Assembly (NCBI GenBank): GCA_028023455.1
Contig: JAQFVV010013363.1
Coordinates: 1-64,000 of the forward strand
DNA length: 64,000 nucleotides
Direction of reading: 5' to 3'
Source of the DNA: Epiperipatus broadwayi
Taxonomy: Eukaryota > Onychophora > Udeonychophora > Euonychophora > Peripatidae
Part shown: piece by piece, positions 1 through 12,748 of the stretch
How positions within the stretch are numbered: the first letter of the stretch is position 1
How the letters are laid out: each line of letters opens with the position of its first letter
The notes under the pieces: model-generated
Told to the model about the DNA's origin: nothing
Database searches by the model: none
What the model saw: only the letters and a program-made list of their open reading frames with translations
Position numbers and translations under genes: made by a program

Positions 1-665
1 TAAACCGCCATAATTTATCATTATTGAAGTGAGAGAAAATCAAATCTTTAGACTTCAGCTAACTCACAAAATCAAGAGATGAAGCTCATTATTAAACATT
101 ATCTACTCATAATATTAAATCAACTGACACGCTTATAAAAAGTATATAATTAATTTTTCAGGTCATGAAGAAAACGTAGAAGTCTTCTCAAAAATAAATC
201 ATACTATTTAGTTCTGTAAATATATTCCATATCGCACATAAAGTATAATGCAAACAAAAAGATTCAATTTTTACGTTATAGAAAAGTAAATATTTTTACT
301 AAGATCTTCATATTTGTTTAAATCTTCAATATTTTTCTAAAATAATTTTGTTTATTATTCTCTCTGAAAATCATGTTTAATCAGCAAATATTATTTAATA
401 ATAATTAAATCTGATTCTAAACAAAAATCTCGTTTTTCTTTATTTTCTTTAATTGTATGTGTTTTTATCTTTCCAGCTGACTTAATCATTTTTTCGCCGA
501 GATATGCAAAGAACCAATCCAAATAATGTCTTTCTTATTATAGTTAAAATGTTTTTTTATTTTTTTACCTTCTCTCAAAATAAACTAAAGAGGTCACCAA
601 TTTAAGAACTTTAAAATCTAATTAAAGAAGGATTTAACGGTTTTATCTTATAAAAACGAATCAAG
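1..665. other. AT-rich flank downstream of the minus-strand gene
   Basis: No convincing coding or RNA feature is visible. The stretch lies 3' of the minus-strand gene that ends near 666, so it would hold its 3' UTR and intergenic DNA. A pyrimidine tract ending in AG near 470-477 looks like a plus-strand splice acceptor, but no open frame supports it. Confidence 0.4.
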
Positions 666-789
666 TTAGAGTAATTTTAGCACCTCTTTTATTAGACTCT
701 CCACTAGATTTTTCTGTTCCTTATTAACGTATTCAATGGAAATAAAAACCTTTTGCTGGGAAGGACGCACTGTGTTTAATTGATTTAAT
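666..789 (-). other. Probable C-terminal continuation of the 733-1548 gene in another frame
   Basis: In the +1 frame relative to the main ORF, this stretch reads as an amphipathic, coding-looking tail (KVFISIEYVNKEQKNLVESL then a few more residues) and ends at a TAA at 666-668. It overlaps the end of the main frame by only a few codons. Reading the two together needs one single-base shift. An alternative is a very short intron or an alternative splice; no strong donor-acceptor pair is visible in so short a space. Confidence 0.4.
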
Positions 790-1548
790 TAAATCATTAT
801 TATTCAATAAGACTAGATACTCATTTAAGTCTGGCTTGTCTAAAATATGCTCACCGCTTCTGTCATTAGTTTGAATTATCAAACTAAAAATGGAAGTATT
901 AGGGGACATGCAGTTAATAAAAATTTTCTTCCAATATGAGTTTAATTTTATGAAAGTTTTTGATGATGGACACGATAACAGTTGAGCGTGCAATAATTTA
1001 TCACTGAGCTCGGTGAATAACGTTGGTTTATTAATAATTTCAGTTGATTCAATTTTATCAATTAATAACTTTGTGTTATTGCTGGCATCATCTAGGTTGT
1101 TAGATAGATCTTCATTAATCTTAGTTTGAAAATGCTCATTGTGGCTATCGGTTCTTTTTTTTTTTTTGCACCTACAGAGGACATTCCAATCAGCACCTTG
1201 ACAAGCTTTGACATTACCATTTAAGTTTGTCAACTCTGGGAGCCCAGCATTGTCAACAGTGGATGAGGTAGCATATCTTGCTTTTTTGGGATTTATTTTC
1301 ATATCTACACCATTTGTGGAAGTATTACATTTAGGGGTGCTAGTTAATTCAGGGTTACTAGTTACTTTTAGCTTAATATTGTTATCGTTAGTAGGAGGCT
1401 GCTGTATGTTTGAACTGCCATTTTCTGTCATACTCATGATGGCTTTTTTGTTCAGACGAGTAGAGATAGATTTAGCTCCCTCATTATTATAATTATCTTT
1501 TAAGTCACTCACTTTATCTTCATGGGTCTTTTTGCCTTTTTTCCCCAT
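733..1548 (-). CDS. Hypothetical protein, lysine/asparagine-rich, possibly frameshifted near its C-terminus
   Basis: A 271-codon open frame in DNA this AT-rich is unlikely by chance. The protein starts MGKKGKK, which is strongly basic. A long polar, low-complexity stretch follows (about residues 10-130) with a short CRCKKKK cluster, then a more ordered C-terminal part (about residues 140-260) with predicted helices. I recognise no family. The start was chosen because it is the first ATG and has G at +4. An NRF1-type motif lies about 80 bp upstream. The frame stops at 733, but shifting one base near 770-790 opens a sensible C-terminus ending at 666 (see the 666-789 entry). The gene may therefore be about 290 codons and intronless, with a frameshift or sequence error. 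Alternatively this is a first exon with its donor near the shift point. Confidence 0.5.
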   Translation of the reverse strand: MGKKGKKTHEDKVSDLKDNYNNEGAKSISTRLNKKAIMSMTENGSSNIQQPPTNDNNIKLKVTSNPELTSTPKCNTSTNGVDMKINPKKARYATSSTVDNAGLPELTNLNGNVKACQGADWNVLCRCKKKKRTDSHNEHFQTKINEDLSNNLDDASNNTKLLIDKIESTEIINKPTLFTELSDKLLHAQLLSCPSSKTFIKLNSYWKKIFINCMSPNTSIFSLIIQTNDRSGEHILDKPDLNEYLVLLNNNDLIKSIKHSASFPAKGFYFH

Positions 1549-1623
1549 TGGGAAATTGTGCCAAGTTGAATATGATATAAATTTTCACATCTCCAGAAAC
1601 TTTTCAACAATGCGTAATGCTGA

Positions 1624-1632
1624 GCATGCGCA
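1624..1632 (-). promoter_or_regulatory. NRF1-type promoter motif
   Basis: GCATGCGCA matches the core of the NRF1/EWG palindromic site typical of TATA-less animal housekeeping promoters. It lies about 76 bp upstream of the minus-strand ATG at 1548, and CpG-containing words are rare in the surrounding DNA. The assignment is an inference from position and match only. Confidence 0.4.
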
Positions 1633-1700
1633 TTAGTTTTGATGCATACAAACATTTTGATTTGTGTAGTGTACAAAAATCTAAAGCATTCTTTATTCAT

Positions 1701-2970
1701 TCTGATTTAACTTTTTAAAATAAATCTTTAAAATAAATTATAAAGAAAAAACATCAATTCCTAAAGTAAATTTGATTGTAAATCTAAACATGTTATTTAA
1801 ATTATGAGTAAATAAAAAATAAATAAGTTATCAATCAATTTTTTAAAATCAATAATGATGTTTTTTTTTATTCTTCCTATCACTAACACAAATAAAAAGA
1901 GAAAAAACTATTTTTTTCTTTTATTCATTTGGTTATATAATGATATAATTTTAAAATATCTGTAAAATTATCTGTTTTCTCAACATATTATAAAAGACAT
2001 TAAAAAAATATTTTTTCAAAAAACATGAATTAAAGAAGCAGATGTCAAATATTGACAACTCTGTTGCTGGAAAAATACCTTGACAGTACAGAAATAGGTG
2101 TGAACAACAGTGAATAGAGTATAAATAGTGAAATAAACAACTCAAGTAGTCTGCTTTTGTTTATTGCAAGCCTTAACTCATGAAACAGTGTTGCAATGAT
2201 CCCATGCAGGAACAAAAAAATCAATGGCTAAAACACTTTTACATTATAGTTTGAATTGTCATAGCTTGCTGACATTAAATGTAATTTTCAATACTATCAT
2301 CTAGCACTAACACCATGACATTTGCTAGAAGACAACCATCTACTATGTGTGGCTAGAACAACTACATTATTAAAAACATTTAGAACTGCCAAGCTGAAGT
2401 CAACAAAAACAAGTTATTGCCTAGTTTAATAATACCATAAAGAAAGAAGTGGATTGTGCCATAATACCTACCAGAACTACTGATTAATGTTAATAATACC
2501 ATTGAATAGCTCATCTAACATCACTAGTTTACTAGAAGGAAAATTACCATCATTGAAAAAACTAATAAGAACTCATTTATAAACATAGGAAAATATCACT
2601 GCAGAAAACCATGATTTCAACTTTTTTTCAATTTTTCACCTGGTAAGATCTTAAGGCTTTAAATTTAAAATATATTCTATTATTACTATGGATTAATATC
2701 TTAAATACCTAGTAATACTTGCAAGCATATGAGCAACAATTTCACATATTTATTGCTAATAAATTGTTATTTTTTAAATTAATTTATTTAGTTTGTGTTT
2801 TTTTATCAAATTCAATCTATGCTACTAATATCTACAACCTTGAGAAAGCATGTAATGCTCATGGTGATATGGAGGGTTGGTAGTAATAATTACTTAATGT
2901 TGGTATTATGGCATTAATAAGTTTTCCAGAATTAATCTTCTATTTATAAGGTTTAGCACTATAAAGTTTC
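1701..2970. other. AT-rich intergenic DNA, nothing recognised
   Basis: Only homopolymer A/T runs and short chance frames are seen. Confidence 0.5.
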
Positions 2971-3150
2971 ATCTTTTGGGAGAACTTGTATTTAGTTTAA
3001 TCCTCAGTGTTTGAATATAAATTCATATTATTAACATTACAAAGATTTTGTTAACATTAAATCTTTTGGGAGAACTTGTACTTACTTTGATCTTCAGTGT
3101 TTGAATATAAATTCATATTATTAACATTACAAAGGTTTTGTTAATATTCT
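2971..3150. repeat. Tandem duplication, 90-bp period, two copies
   Basis: The word ATCTTTTGGGAGAACTTGTA begins at 2971 and again at 3061. The following bases through AACATTACAAAG are nearly the same in both copies, with only a few substitutions. This is a local tandem duplication with no coding potential. Confidence 0.85.
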
Positions 3151-3535
3151 TCAATATATTTAAATTTATTAATTTTTATACCAAGTATATGAATCATTTA
3201 ATCTAAACAATACCTTAGCACAAGTTGAGTCAAAATTTACCATTACATATTTGTATATTATTGGGTAACCTAAAATTACAATTACATATTTGACCAAACA
3301 AAGTGTGACCTGAATACCCCAGTTCTCCTGCTCAACTTTACTTCTGTAATGTCACATAATGTACTGAATATAAGAGCATGAATAAATTGAACATAAGATG
3401 TGTTTAAAAATCTTGATATAATGTTTTATGCTTAAATTTATAATTATTATATGGGGCTATGAAATTATACATCTTCCAAATTCAATTCAATTATATAATG
3501 CTGATAAGATTTATATATTTAATATTATTAAATAT

Positions 3536-3712
3536 CATATGATCATTATTTCTTATGCTAGCATATTACTGTTATTAAACAGGAAAAATGCTCCATACAG
3601 TAGTGCCACTCACTAGAGTAATAGGGATTTTATGCACAAGCCTTCTGGCATCCATTGATTACTCTGGTTGACACTAAATGGCACTACTGTATGGAGAGTT
3701 TTGCCTGTTTTA
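3536..3712 (+). mobile_element. Deleted copy of the 12.75-kb hammerhead element (inverted-end repeat)
   Basis: The ends are inverted repeats: CTCCATACAGTAGTGCCA near 3590, and its complement near 3680-3700 followed by TTTTGCCTGTTT. A 12-bp direct repeat ATTATTAAATAT at 3524-3535 and 3713-3724 looks like the target-site duplication. The body matches 12749-13053, including GGGATTTTATGCACAAGCC and CTTCTGGCATCCATTGATT. The central section that carries the hammerhead ribozyme in the other copy is missing here. The duplication length suggests retrotransposition rather than a cut-and-paste transposon. Confidence 0.7.
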
Positions 3713-3724
3713 ATTATTAAATAT

Positions 3725-4605
3725 ATTTTATACTGAGATACATGGGAATGAAAGTTGAATTAATAGTAAAAGTGAGAGATTTCTGTCTATAATTCAATCA
3801 TATTGTATTTTTTTTTAGTTATTTAAATTTTTACTTAAACTTGTGATAATTATAAATTTTAATTTTGCTAAAATATTTAATGATTATCTTTGTCATATTT
3901 ATTAGTGTTAATAAAATATTGATTTAATTATTACTTCTGAATTTGTATCTGTATTATCATCTCATTTTCACAAATCCAAATATCACACATATATTTTATT
4001 ATTATAGTATAAGAATGCAAGAAGATTATAAAAGTCACTTTATTAAATTTTACATTGTTGATATTAAAATAACATCCATGGATAAGATACTTTATTTTAT
4101 TTTGGATTAATATTATAAGAGAACATTTTTGTGAGATATATGGGTAGCAACAAAATTTCTTTCCTACTCGCAGTATCACTAATATAATCCTAAATTGCTA
4201 TATTATTATTGTTAATATTAGAATTTCATGATTAATTTAAAATTACGATTTATTTATTATATTAGGATATTATCGAAAGATGGATCATATTTTATTATTG
4301 TTGTTTACTAGGATCATATTCTTGGTTTAGATAAGAACTTGCAATGAAGGATAAGTTTATATTTGTTTATTGGAGAGTTTATTAATAAAAACTCTGAGAT
4401 TTGATTTAATTAAGAAAGATTTATTTTGATTAAGAGATCTGATAAGATTAAGAAAGATTAATTTTGACTAATAAGTTTATAGTAATCTGATTTTATGTAA
4501 TCCTGCTATATAAGATTAATTTGAAAAGCATTAGAACTCTGGGTTAGATATTTTGGTCTTATAGCATAAGAGCTAACTTACCCTATTATATTTTTTTGAT
4601 TACAA
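3725..4605. other. AT-rich intergenic DNA, nothing recognised
   Basis: No feature was recognised. A locally repeated purine-rich pattern (TTAAGAAAGATT words) occurs at 4400-4470. Confidence 0.45.
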
Positions 4606-5364
4606 TCTATATAAATAAAAATGTAAATGTTCATTTGTTCAAAATCTTAATTTCCCGAAAGTTCTTCACTGATTGCTTCAAAATTTTGACACAATGTTGC
4701 ATTCGAATACACGCATGTTTTTATATATCTACTACCTACTATTATATAGATGTCACACCTGCGACAGGTAAAACATGTTTTTTTTTAAAAAAAAAACAGC
4801 GCTATCTGTTGGACATAAAAGCAACACACACTATACTAAATATTTTACAATTCCATTTCAATGTTTCCGATTGCATTATTAAATTGAATTTTTGTAGATT
4901 TCATTTTATTTTCATTTTGATTTAATTATTTTATGTGAGAGATTGCAATTCCCAATTCGATTGGCATTTGCAATCACCATCAACAAAGCTCAGGGCCAAT
5001 CTTTAGAATTGTGTGGTTTAGATCTAGACATGGATTGTTTCTTACATGGACAATTATATGTTGCATGTTCTAGAGTTGGAAAACCAGGCAATCTCTATAT
5101 CTGCACAGACAGTCAGGCCCAATCTTTAGAATTGTGTGGTTTAGATATAGACACGGATTGCTTCTCACATGGACAATTATATGTTGCCTGTTCTAAAGTT
5201 GGCAAACCAGAGAATTTCTATATCTGCACAGACAATGGAACAACAAAAAACGTTGTATACCCACAAGCATTGTGAAATTAAATATATTAGAAACATGCAC
5301 TTTCTTTTTTTTTCTTTTTCATTTAACCAGACTGAGCCACAAACGCGTGGCTGGGTATGGCTAA
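4606..5364 (+). mobile_element. Short, apparently complete Helitron
   Basis: The left end begins TCTATATAAATAAAAATG after an A. The right end is a hairpin-bearing GAGCCACAAACGCGTGGC, then GGGTATGG and terminal CTAA, followed by T. This is the Helitron signature: 5'-TC, a 3' hairpin followed by CTRR, insertion between A and T, and no target duplication. Inside is only the C-terminal tail of the Helitron helicase (4943-5275). At 759 bp it is a non-autonomous derivative. Rep and most of the helicase domains are absent. Confidence 0.85.
4943..5275 (+). pseudogene. C-terminal remnant of Helitron PIF1-like helicase with internal tandem duplication
   Basis: The 110-residue frame begins [20 protein letters not shown] and contains [14 protein letters not shown]. 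These are the last conserved motifs of PIF1/Helitron helicases, which unwind DNA during rolling-circle transposition. The segment from QSLELCGLD through LYICTD is present twice in tandem (about residues 19-56 and 59-97), from a duplication of about 120 bp of DNA. Normal helicases have it once. The frame then ends with the usual KNVVYPQAL tail and a stop. The N-terminal Walker motifs are absent, so it cannot be an active helicase. It retains an open frame, which suggests fairly recent decay. Confidence 0.85.
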
Positions 5365-7221
5365 TATATATATAAATTTCTGTGCTCATGAATGATTGTG
5401 ATATAGTGCAGGTGAAATGAAAAGTGCACTGATTAAAATAAAATAAAAACAAAGAAATATGTATATAAAGTGTAATGATTGTTCACTTCCACAAAAGATA
5501 AAAATAGATACTTCCCTCGTATGAGATTTATTCTAGTAAAATGTTTCAAGCTTGTTTATATGATCATGGTGATTTAGGTGGCTCTTACTTCTAGTTAACA
5601 TGAATGAAGAAAGTTATTCATCATAAAATGCTTACATAGTAAGAAAGGCTTATCTGATTTTTGCCACTAGTGGATAGATTATAATAGAATAAAGATGAAA
5701 TGAGCTATGTTCTGAAAAAGCCACAAAACGTCAAAGCACACACGCATATATATATTATTAAGGATTAGATATTTTCTTACTTGACTGAGTAAAACTTTTT
5801 AAAATAATTAAATCATAATTTTGACAGTTCTAATATATAAATTGATTGATTATAATGAACTTGATAGTAAGTGACTTTGTTGATTTGCAATAAACTTTGA
5901 GCAAGCGACTTAAGTCAATTTTGGCTAAAAAGTGTTGGAAAACATTACACCATCCTTTTTTTCCGGACAAGTATTCTATACTCTTAACAATGCTCCTTGC
6001 TATAGTAAACATATTCTTTATCAAATCATTTGGTATATGTAATACACAAAATGAATGAAAATTAAGCTATTACTGTCTGGTAATTTTATATCATTCATTA
6101 AAATAACTAACTGAATTAAAATTTTTGATTTCATTAACTTTTGTAATAATTATTATACATTTTTATCTGCTTTCAATGTGCTTTAATAAATAAAACTGAT
6201 CCGTAAAATCTTCTTCTCACTGTTTATATGATCACAAACCATAAAAAATATTATTGCCCTTGGGTCTCTTTTAATTGAAACATTGATCATGCTTCAAAAA
6301 GATTATCCGGATTATTGCAAAATTAGCCTTATTTAAAAGACAATAATCATTTATTTATTCTTTAATTCTATAATGGCAAAATTTAATTTGAGGACGGTGT
6401 ATTATCTGCGTTCAAGAGTCTCAATAAATAGGCTTATGAGTGTGTGTCTACAATTTTCTTTAAGAAGTTTTATAGCTAACTATGAATCACTTATTCATGG
6501 TCTGAATAAGCAAAAATAAATAAAACAGTCTTTAAGTAGCAGATTAAAGAACAAAATAATCTTCGACAGCTGTCCAACAGAGAACTGTTAAGAAAAAACT
6601 ACTTATCTGTCTAATAATCCCGTATATCGTAGTACAGAAATAAAATAATAGAACCCAAAGTTAAAAATATCGTCGTACCTTTCACTTCTGGTGCTTAAAT
6701 GTCACATGATATTTTCTGAACAACAATTCATTCACTTATGCTATGTTAATCGCTGGAAGCTTTTGCTACATTATTGTTTTCTCTCTAGCCAAGGATAGCT
6801 AGATTTTTCTTTTAGTTAATATCACGACCCAACTTTGCACTATTACTCTTTATACCAAAGAGCACAATAAAAATAGAATACTTTGTCATGACTATTTAGA
6901 TAGAATATTAGTAGAAATAACTTGACTTCAAATGTGAAGGATGCAGATACTAACAATAAATTTCCCCAGGTTCAGTCAACTACAACTCCATTTATAAACG
7001 TTACATTTTTTAAATGCATTCATTTGACAATATTGTCTTCAGTAAAAACGTTAAAAATGTGCTTATTTTATTAAACTACAAATTATACATAATAAAATTT
7101 ATCATTGCTTTTTGCATCTTTATTTTTGTTTAATTTTCAATTTTTTTCAACTGACTTGTCATCTTCATCAAAGATCTGTAAATATTTTACATTTTAATAT
7201 GTCATTATCAGTTATAATTTA
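5365..7221. other. AT-rich intergenic DNA, nothing recognised
   Basis: No coding, RNA or repeat feature can be supported. Short chance frames exist on both strands. Confidence 0.5.
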
Positions 7222-7510
7222 TTTTAGCTTATCATCATAATTATTTTTGGGCATTATTGATATACTGCATGATGAAGATCGCTCCATATTTAATCGAGTT
7301 CCTCTGATCCATATCTACTTTTCTCTACACCACACCAACAAATTTCCCTGTTTAATATATCCACATCACACATAATGTCTCTCTATAACTTCAATTGTTT
7401 ATCTATTATCATCAAAATTTTGCCATCTCAACTCCAATTCAGTCTCTTAATTCTTTCAATGATGTCTATAATACCTGTTTGTTCTCTCATCTAACTAATT
7501 AACTTTCATT
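7222..7510 (-). mobile_element. Decayed 3' fragment of an RTE-clade LINE (minus strand)
   Basis: Read on the minus strand, the segment follows the 3' end of the RTE copy at 27760-31055. It matches words such as ATTGAAAGAATTAAGAGACT, AATTGGAGTTGAG and GGAGCGATCTTCATCATGCA, ending near a short (ATGATG)-like tail at about 7222-7235. It has many substitutions and stops. This is a 5'-truncated, old copy. Confidence 0.65.
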
Positions 7511-8464
7511 TTCTTCAATATCTTTCCTCACTTCACAGAATAATTTAAATGTCTGTAATTATATTCTGTTAAATGTCTAAGTCTTAAATGTATGCAATAA
7601 GAACTATGAAACTTTATCTAATAAAAACAATCCCATACAAACATGATATTATCTTTAATAATTAAGTTATTTTTACCAAAAACATTCCATCTAAGTTTAA
7701 TTATATAATATTAACAGATCTCTGGTAAAGATTAGTAGTCAGATGAAATAAAAAATTAAAAATAAAAACTGGTTTGGAAAGTATAAAACAAAGAAATGCA
7801 TTTTATTACATCATATGAAATTAAGTATTTATGAGAGCTGAAGACAACAATTCTACCACTTATTTATTAATATGTTCATCATTAAATTTCATCAAGAAAA
7901 TACTTATTTAACTCATCCTTATTTTATTCATATATGATATATTCAATAGCTATAAAACATCCAAACCTTATATTTAAAACATATGAATAAAACATATGAT
8001 GATGTGGGACAACTGACAAAGGTTTATTTGGGGAGAAATCATTATTAATTATTATTTTCTTTTTTATACATCTTTATTTATAAGTTTTAGGTATGGATAG
8101 AGTTTAAAAGTTGTATTACAAATGTTCAATCACATAATGGATTTAAACTCTGGTGATTGTCTCATTAAATGTTTTTTATAGATAATATAATTGTCAATGT
8201 TTTGCAATTATAATGTGCAGTTTAGTAAGTAATTAAAGCCTTTTCAGCAGCAATAATAAAACAATTGTATAGTTTAAATTTATTAATCTATGTAACTGCT
8301 ATTATAGAACATGTTTAAATTCTATGTATCTGATTTTTATAAATTATCTTTTGACATTGTTTTTCATCATTATTAATAAGTGGCTTTTATGATACACTAA
8401 AATAGTAAACTCTTACTTTATTTTGATATAAATAACTACTTGAAATATATGGAAAAGAGAATAA
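7511..8464. other. AT-rich intergenic DNA, nothing recognised
   Basis: Nothing beyond simple A/T-rich sequence is seen. Confidence 0.5.
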
Positions 8465-8665
8465 ACAATTATTGTTGACATTATTGAAAGAATTAAAAGG
8501 CTGAGCTGATTGGATACATTTCTTGAAGAGATGATAATAGAAGTACTGTTAAAGTTTTAAAATAAATCCCACAAAATTGTAAAAGACCTAAAAGAAGGCC
8601 AAATGTGAGATAGTTGGTTAAAATAAAAAGTGTGCTGAGTATTTTGAAGGTAATGTTTTAAAATG
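8465..8665 (+). mobile_element. Decayed 3' fragment of an RTE-clade LINE
   Basis: GACATTATTGAAAGAATTAA followed by AAGGCTGAG, and later TTGTAAAAGACCTAAAAGAA, follow the 3' end of the 27760-31055 RTE copy. The fragment closes with GATGATGATTA, the clade-typical short tandem tail. It is truncated at the 5' side and non-coding. Confidence 0.65.
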
Positions 8666-11600
8666 ATGATGATTAATTATCTGCATTTAAATGACTTATG
8701 TGCTGCATTATTTGTTGCAGTTGTAAAGATAAAACACTGAAGTTTAAGATCCATTGGTTGTGCCCAGTGTTGTAACTTCTGGCATTTAAATTTCTTATGA
8801 ACTCCTAAGCAACAAAGCCATTTGAATATTATTACTAATAATTGTGTCCTCACTTTCAAAATGTCAGCTTCTTTTGAAATTCCAAATGATAATTATTATA
8901 TTTGATTTCTATTATTAATTGGTACGATATATAGCATTATAAAAATTTTAAATGATCAAATTTCACTATTAAAATTTGTCCATAATATTATCTTTTATTC
9001 ATAAAATTAAAAATAATCAATTTAAAATAAAACTGAAACACACAACTCACTATAAATAAATAAAAAAATTTAATGTATCAACTGGGCTTTCATTACTTAA
9101 TGGAATTTGTTCAAGATATTTCTTTTTACATGATGGTAGGCAGAGTATAACAATTGTAAATTTGCAAATGTATATTTGTTTTCACATATTATTAATAAAT
9201 ATATTATAAAACAGATTTACACATGTTTGTGTTTATTTACAATCATGACTAAACCCAACATTGTGTTTCTTCGCTATGCTAATGTTTACCAAATATATAG
9301 TAAAATTAGATTAAATAGCCTATTTAATAATTAGTTCACCAAAAGCCTCTCCAATAATTCCTCATAGGGGAATAGTAGCAAAAAAGGTAGTAATGACATT
9401 GAAAAGGGCTCACTGACAGTCTCACATAAAACAAAACAGTAAAAAGAAGGCAGTATTCATTAGGCTTACTAACTGTTGGGTGATAAAGATCTGGTGTTTT
9501 CCTATTCTCTAAATATCCATTTAACAAATTGAAGTTGGATGAGTAACTGCATAGATGGATTTATAAGTGTATGCATTTGTTTAACACATTCATAAAAATA
9601 AATGCAAACTGCATAAAACTAAGAGTTTTTACTGATAGGAATGTCTTATTTAATATATTGAATCAACAAAATTTAATTATAAATATAGAAAAGTGTGAAT
9701 TGTTATATATAATGATCTAAACTGGTCAATAAAATTGTTATATATTTAGTTTTTGCTTTTGACCAATCAAAAAATAGTAGTGTATCTACTGTATTGCTAT
9801 GTCAATGTAAAATGGCACTTTGTATTAGCTGTACCAAATGTATTTCTAATCCACATATACATCCAGCTCATTTGATACAAATGGCGATTTTCCATTGGCA
9901 TAATAGTTTAATGGGTAAAGAAGTGCTCAGAAGGTTATAATAGCATTTTGTTGATTGATCAAAATCAAAAATTACATATAATATTGAAAAAATATTGTAT
10001 TTAATTATATTGCAAATCATTTTATTTTGTATATTAGATTAATTAAAATTATAATTGTTTACTATTTTACTATAGTAGTATTTATTTTTCTGTATCATTT
10101 GGTAAAAATGAGTGGAAAAAAAGTGTTCATTAATTTCCTAGTCTTCTAGTAAATTTTATATTTAAAAGATTACTTTGTAAATAATGGAACTGCTTATCTC
10201 TTAATGCAGATGGAATTCTGCACAAGAGACTTTCTATTTTTACTTTTTAAAAATTACTATTTTATCTTGACATAAACTATTTTTTTGAACTTCAATGTTT
10301 GTTTAAAAATTTATTGAAAAGAAAAATATTACAATTATAGATAGAAACATACATTACACACACATGCCCTCTAGAACTTAAGGTGCATGGAATCCAGTGC
10401 AACTCTGATACTTTTAGTACAGAAACTTTTTATGAATGTCCAAACAATAAATCATTCAATTATTATGGTAAAAGATCTTGTAGTATAATATAGCATAATT
10501 GCTATGCCTAAGATGTGGTTTTAGATCTATATAAGCTAAAAATAAAACATTTTCTATTCCAACTAGAGTTAGGAGTTTTTTAGATGTTTGACCTATAACC
10601 AAATCAAAACTATCTGATATTGATCCGATATATGGATATCTAGCACAAGGGTGGATTTTTTTCAATTTCACACTGCCTGCAAATTAATAACCCTGTTGAG
10701 TAATAATTTCTCAATCTACTTTATATTATTTAGGTATGATTAGTTAGTATTTTGAATAATAATTTAGTAATAAGTGATGAAAATATCCTGAGTCCAATGG
10801 GTGCGCTTTTTTTTATAAAGATCATAATGTGAATTGCAGGAAATCTTGCAGTGTCTACAAATATCTGAAGGTCTTTAAAAAAAAAACCATCTAGATTCTT
10901 TTTACAACCAATTAATACTTAATACAGGATATTAAACTTTCTAACATAATCATAATAGATGAACATCACCTTGATTATCATAAAATCATGTTCTATTATG
11001 TGTTGATCCTTGTCTATTTATAAAAGAGATACTATATATGAATATTCAATATATAATTAACATTTGTCAGACTGATGAATGCAAAAAATTAACTTTGTTG
11101 CCCAGATTTTTTTTTTTTCAATTAAGGTTCTGTTCTGAGACCTTTTTTTTTCATGAAAAAACTGTTCTGCATGATATTCTAATTGAATTATTTATTTTGT
11201 ATGGTGTAGTAAACTATTTATTATTGCATGAATTAGGGTAATGGTAGAATGATAAATCATGGACTCAAAATCCAGATTGTGTTTTTGCTCTGTCAGTTTT
11301 TGGTACTGGAAATAAGTTAAGATTTGATTTTTTATTGCCTTAAATGACTTAATGCAATAATAGAATTGCAGCTCTAAAACTCAAGAATAATGTATTAAGG
11401 CACTGCTTGTAAATTATAAAGTCCTGAGCTATAAACCATTCAATCATATTTTTCTGAATTATACATACTTTAACCAGTTACTTATATCAATAGTATAGCT
11501 TAATAGAAATTAAATATTTCTGGATTGTCTACCAACTGAAGAATATAGAGAATTTTGATTTGACCTCTCTTTCATTTTAATATTTTAAAAAAATTAATTG

Positions 11601-12589
11601 CTCTCATGAAAAACTATTAAAACTGAGCATCACATCACTTTCTTAGCTTACTTTCAGCATCTGCACTAGAATAGACTGGAAAACTTTAAATGTTATGCCT
11701 CCTGACAATTCACAACCTGGTAAGTAACACTTGCTTTTTTTTTATTACTGTTCATTTTTAATATCTGTTGAAAAGTCATTTGCTCCACAGTGAGTTGAAA
11801 AGCTCCTATCACACATTTTGTTTTATTTATTTATTTATATGATTAGTTCCAAGGAAGTGTCATGTAAATCCACTAACAATATATAAAAATCTTTATGGTG
11901 TAACATCTGATGTGTTTGTTAAAATCATTGCTTGCACTCCAATTAATTTTAGATTTTTAAAAAATAAGATTATCTAAAAAATAAATACCTAAATTCTTCT
12001 TTCATCAGTAAATATTCTATTATAGGAAATTAAACTACTTTAGAAGGATCAGTTGTATGTTTCAATGAATAATAAATGCCATAATCTATATATTGACTAT
12101 CCATATTTACAATATATAGTTGTAAATTCTAATAAATAAATTGATTACTGCTCTTAATGCACAACAACTAATCTATTTTTTTTATCTACCAACATCATAT
12201 AAAAGGCATTATAATATAATAGTTAATATATTCTTTTAAAGTATGTATATATCAACGACAACTACTTAGACTGTATTATTTTCAAAATTACAGTGTGAAG
12301 CATTTCTAAGACAAAATAATTTCTCAAAAAAAAAAAAAAAACCCCAAAAAAACACAAAAATAAATTCACTCACTTTAAATGCATTTATTCTTTGTCTTTA
12401 ACAAAGTTACTAACATATAGAGTAAAGATTGAACATAAGTTACAATTATATATTTCAATTTGTTATTGACTAATAACATTTAGGTCACTTTTTTTTAAAG
12501 ATGTAGCATGAGGCATTTCTAAGAAAAACAATCTTATCGTTTCACAAATAGACAGAAATATAATCAGCTATTCAGAATTTTTGTTATTA
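8666..12589. other. AT-rich intergenic DNA with one possible tRNA-like relic
   Basis: About 3.9 kb with no supported gene. At 11229-11300 the sequence TAGGGTAATGGTAGAATG followed by GGACTCAAAATCCAGA resembles the D-arm and anticodon arm of a decayed tRNA-derived repeat, but no clear B box follows. A 71-residue minus-strand frame at 10456-10671 has a fairly complex composition but no recognised family. The segment 8750-8860 resembles 41110-41200, so both may belong to an unidentified dispersed repeat. Confidence 0.35.
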
Positions 12590-12667
12590 TTATTATTTGT
12601 TTTATGACACGTAACCAGGATTTTCTTTTTAAAACATATATGAAAAACGCAATAAAAGACAAATTAC

Positions 12668-12720
12668 TCCAAGATGCACTTGATGCTAAACTGGCACTCA
12701 TTATTTGGACCCGGTCACCA
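12668..12720 (-). ncRNA. Decayed hammerhead-like site in copy 1
   Basis: The minus strand reads AATGAGTGCCAGTTTAGCAT then CAAGTGCATCTTGG. This aligns with the intact cores at 13416-13456 and 55664-55733. The conserved CTGATGA and GAAA have mutated (ATAATGA and CAAG), so no activity is expected. The GCATC at the cleavage position is retained. Confidence 0.5.
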
Positions 12721-12748
12721 TCTCTTATATATACATATATCTTTATTA

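Noticed and set aside
1208-1492. Plus-strand 94-codon open frame
   Set aside because: It lies antisense to the better minus-strand frame, is hydrophobic in the way antisense readings of polar proteins are, and has no independent support.
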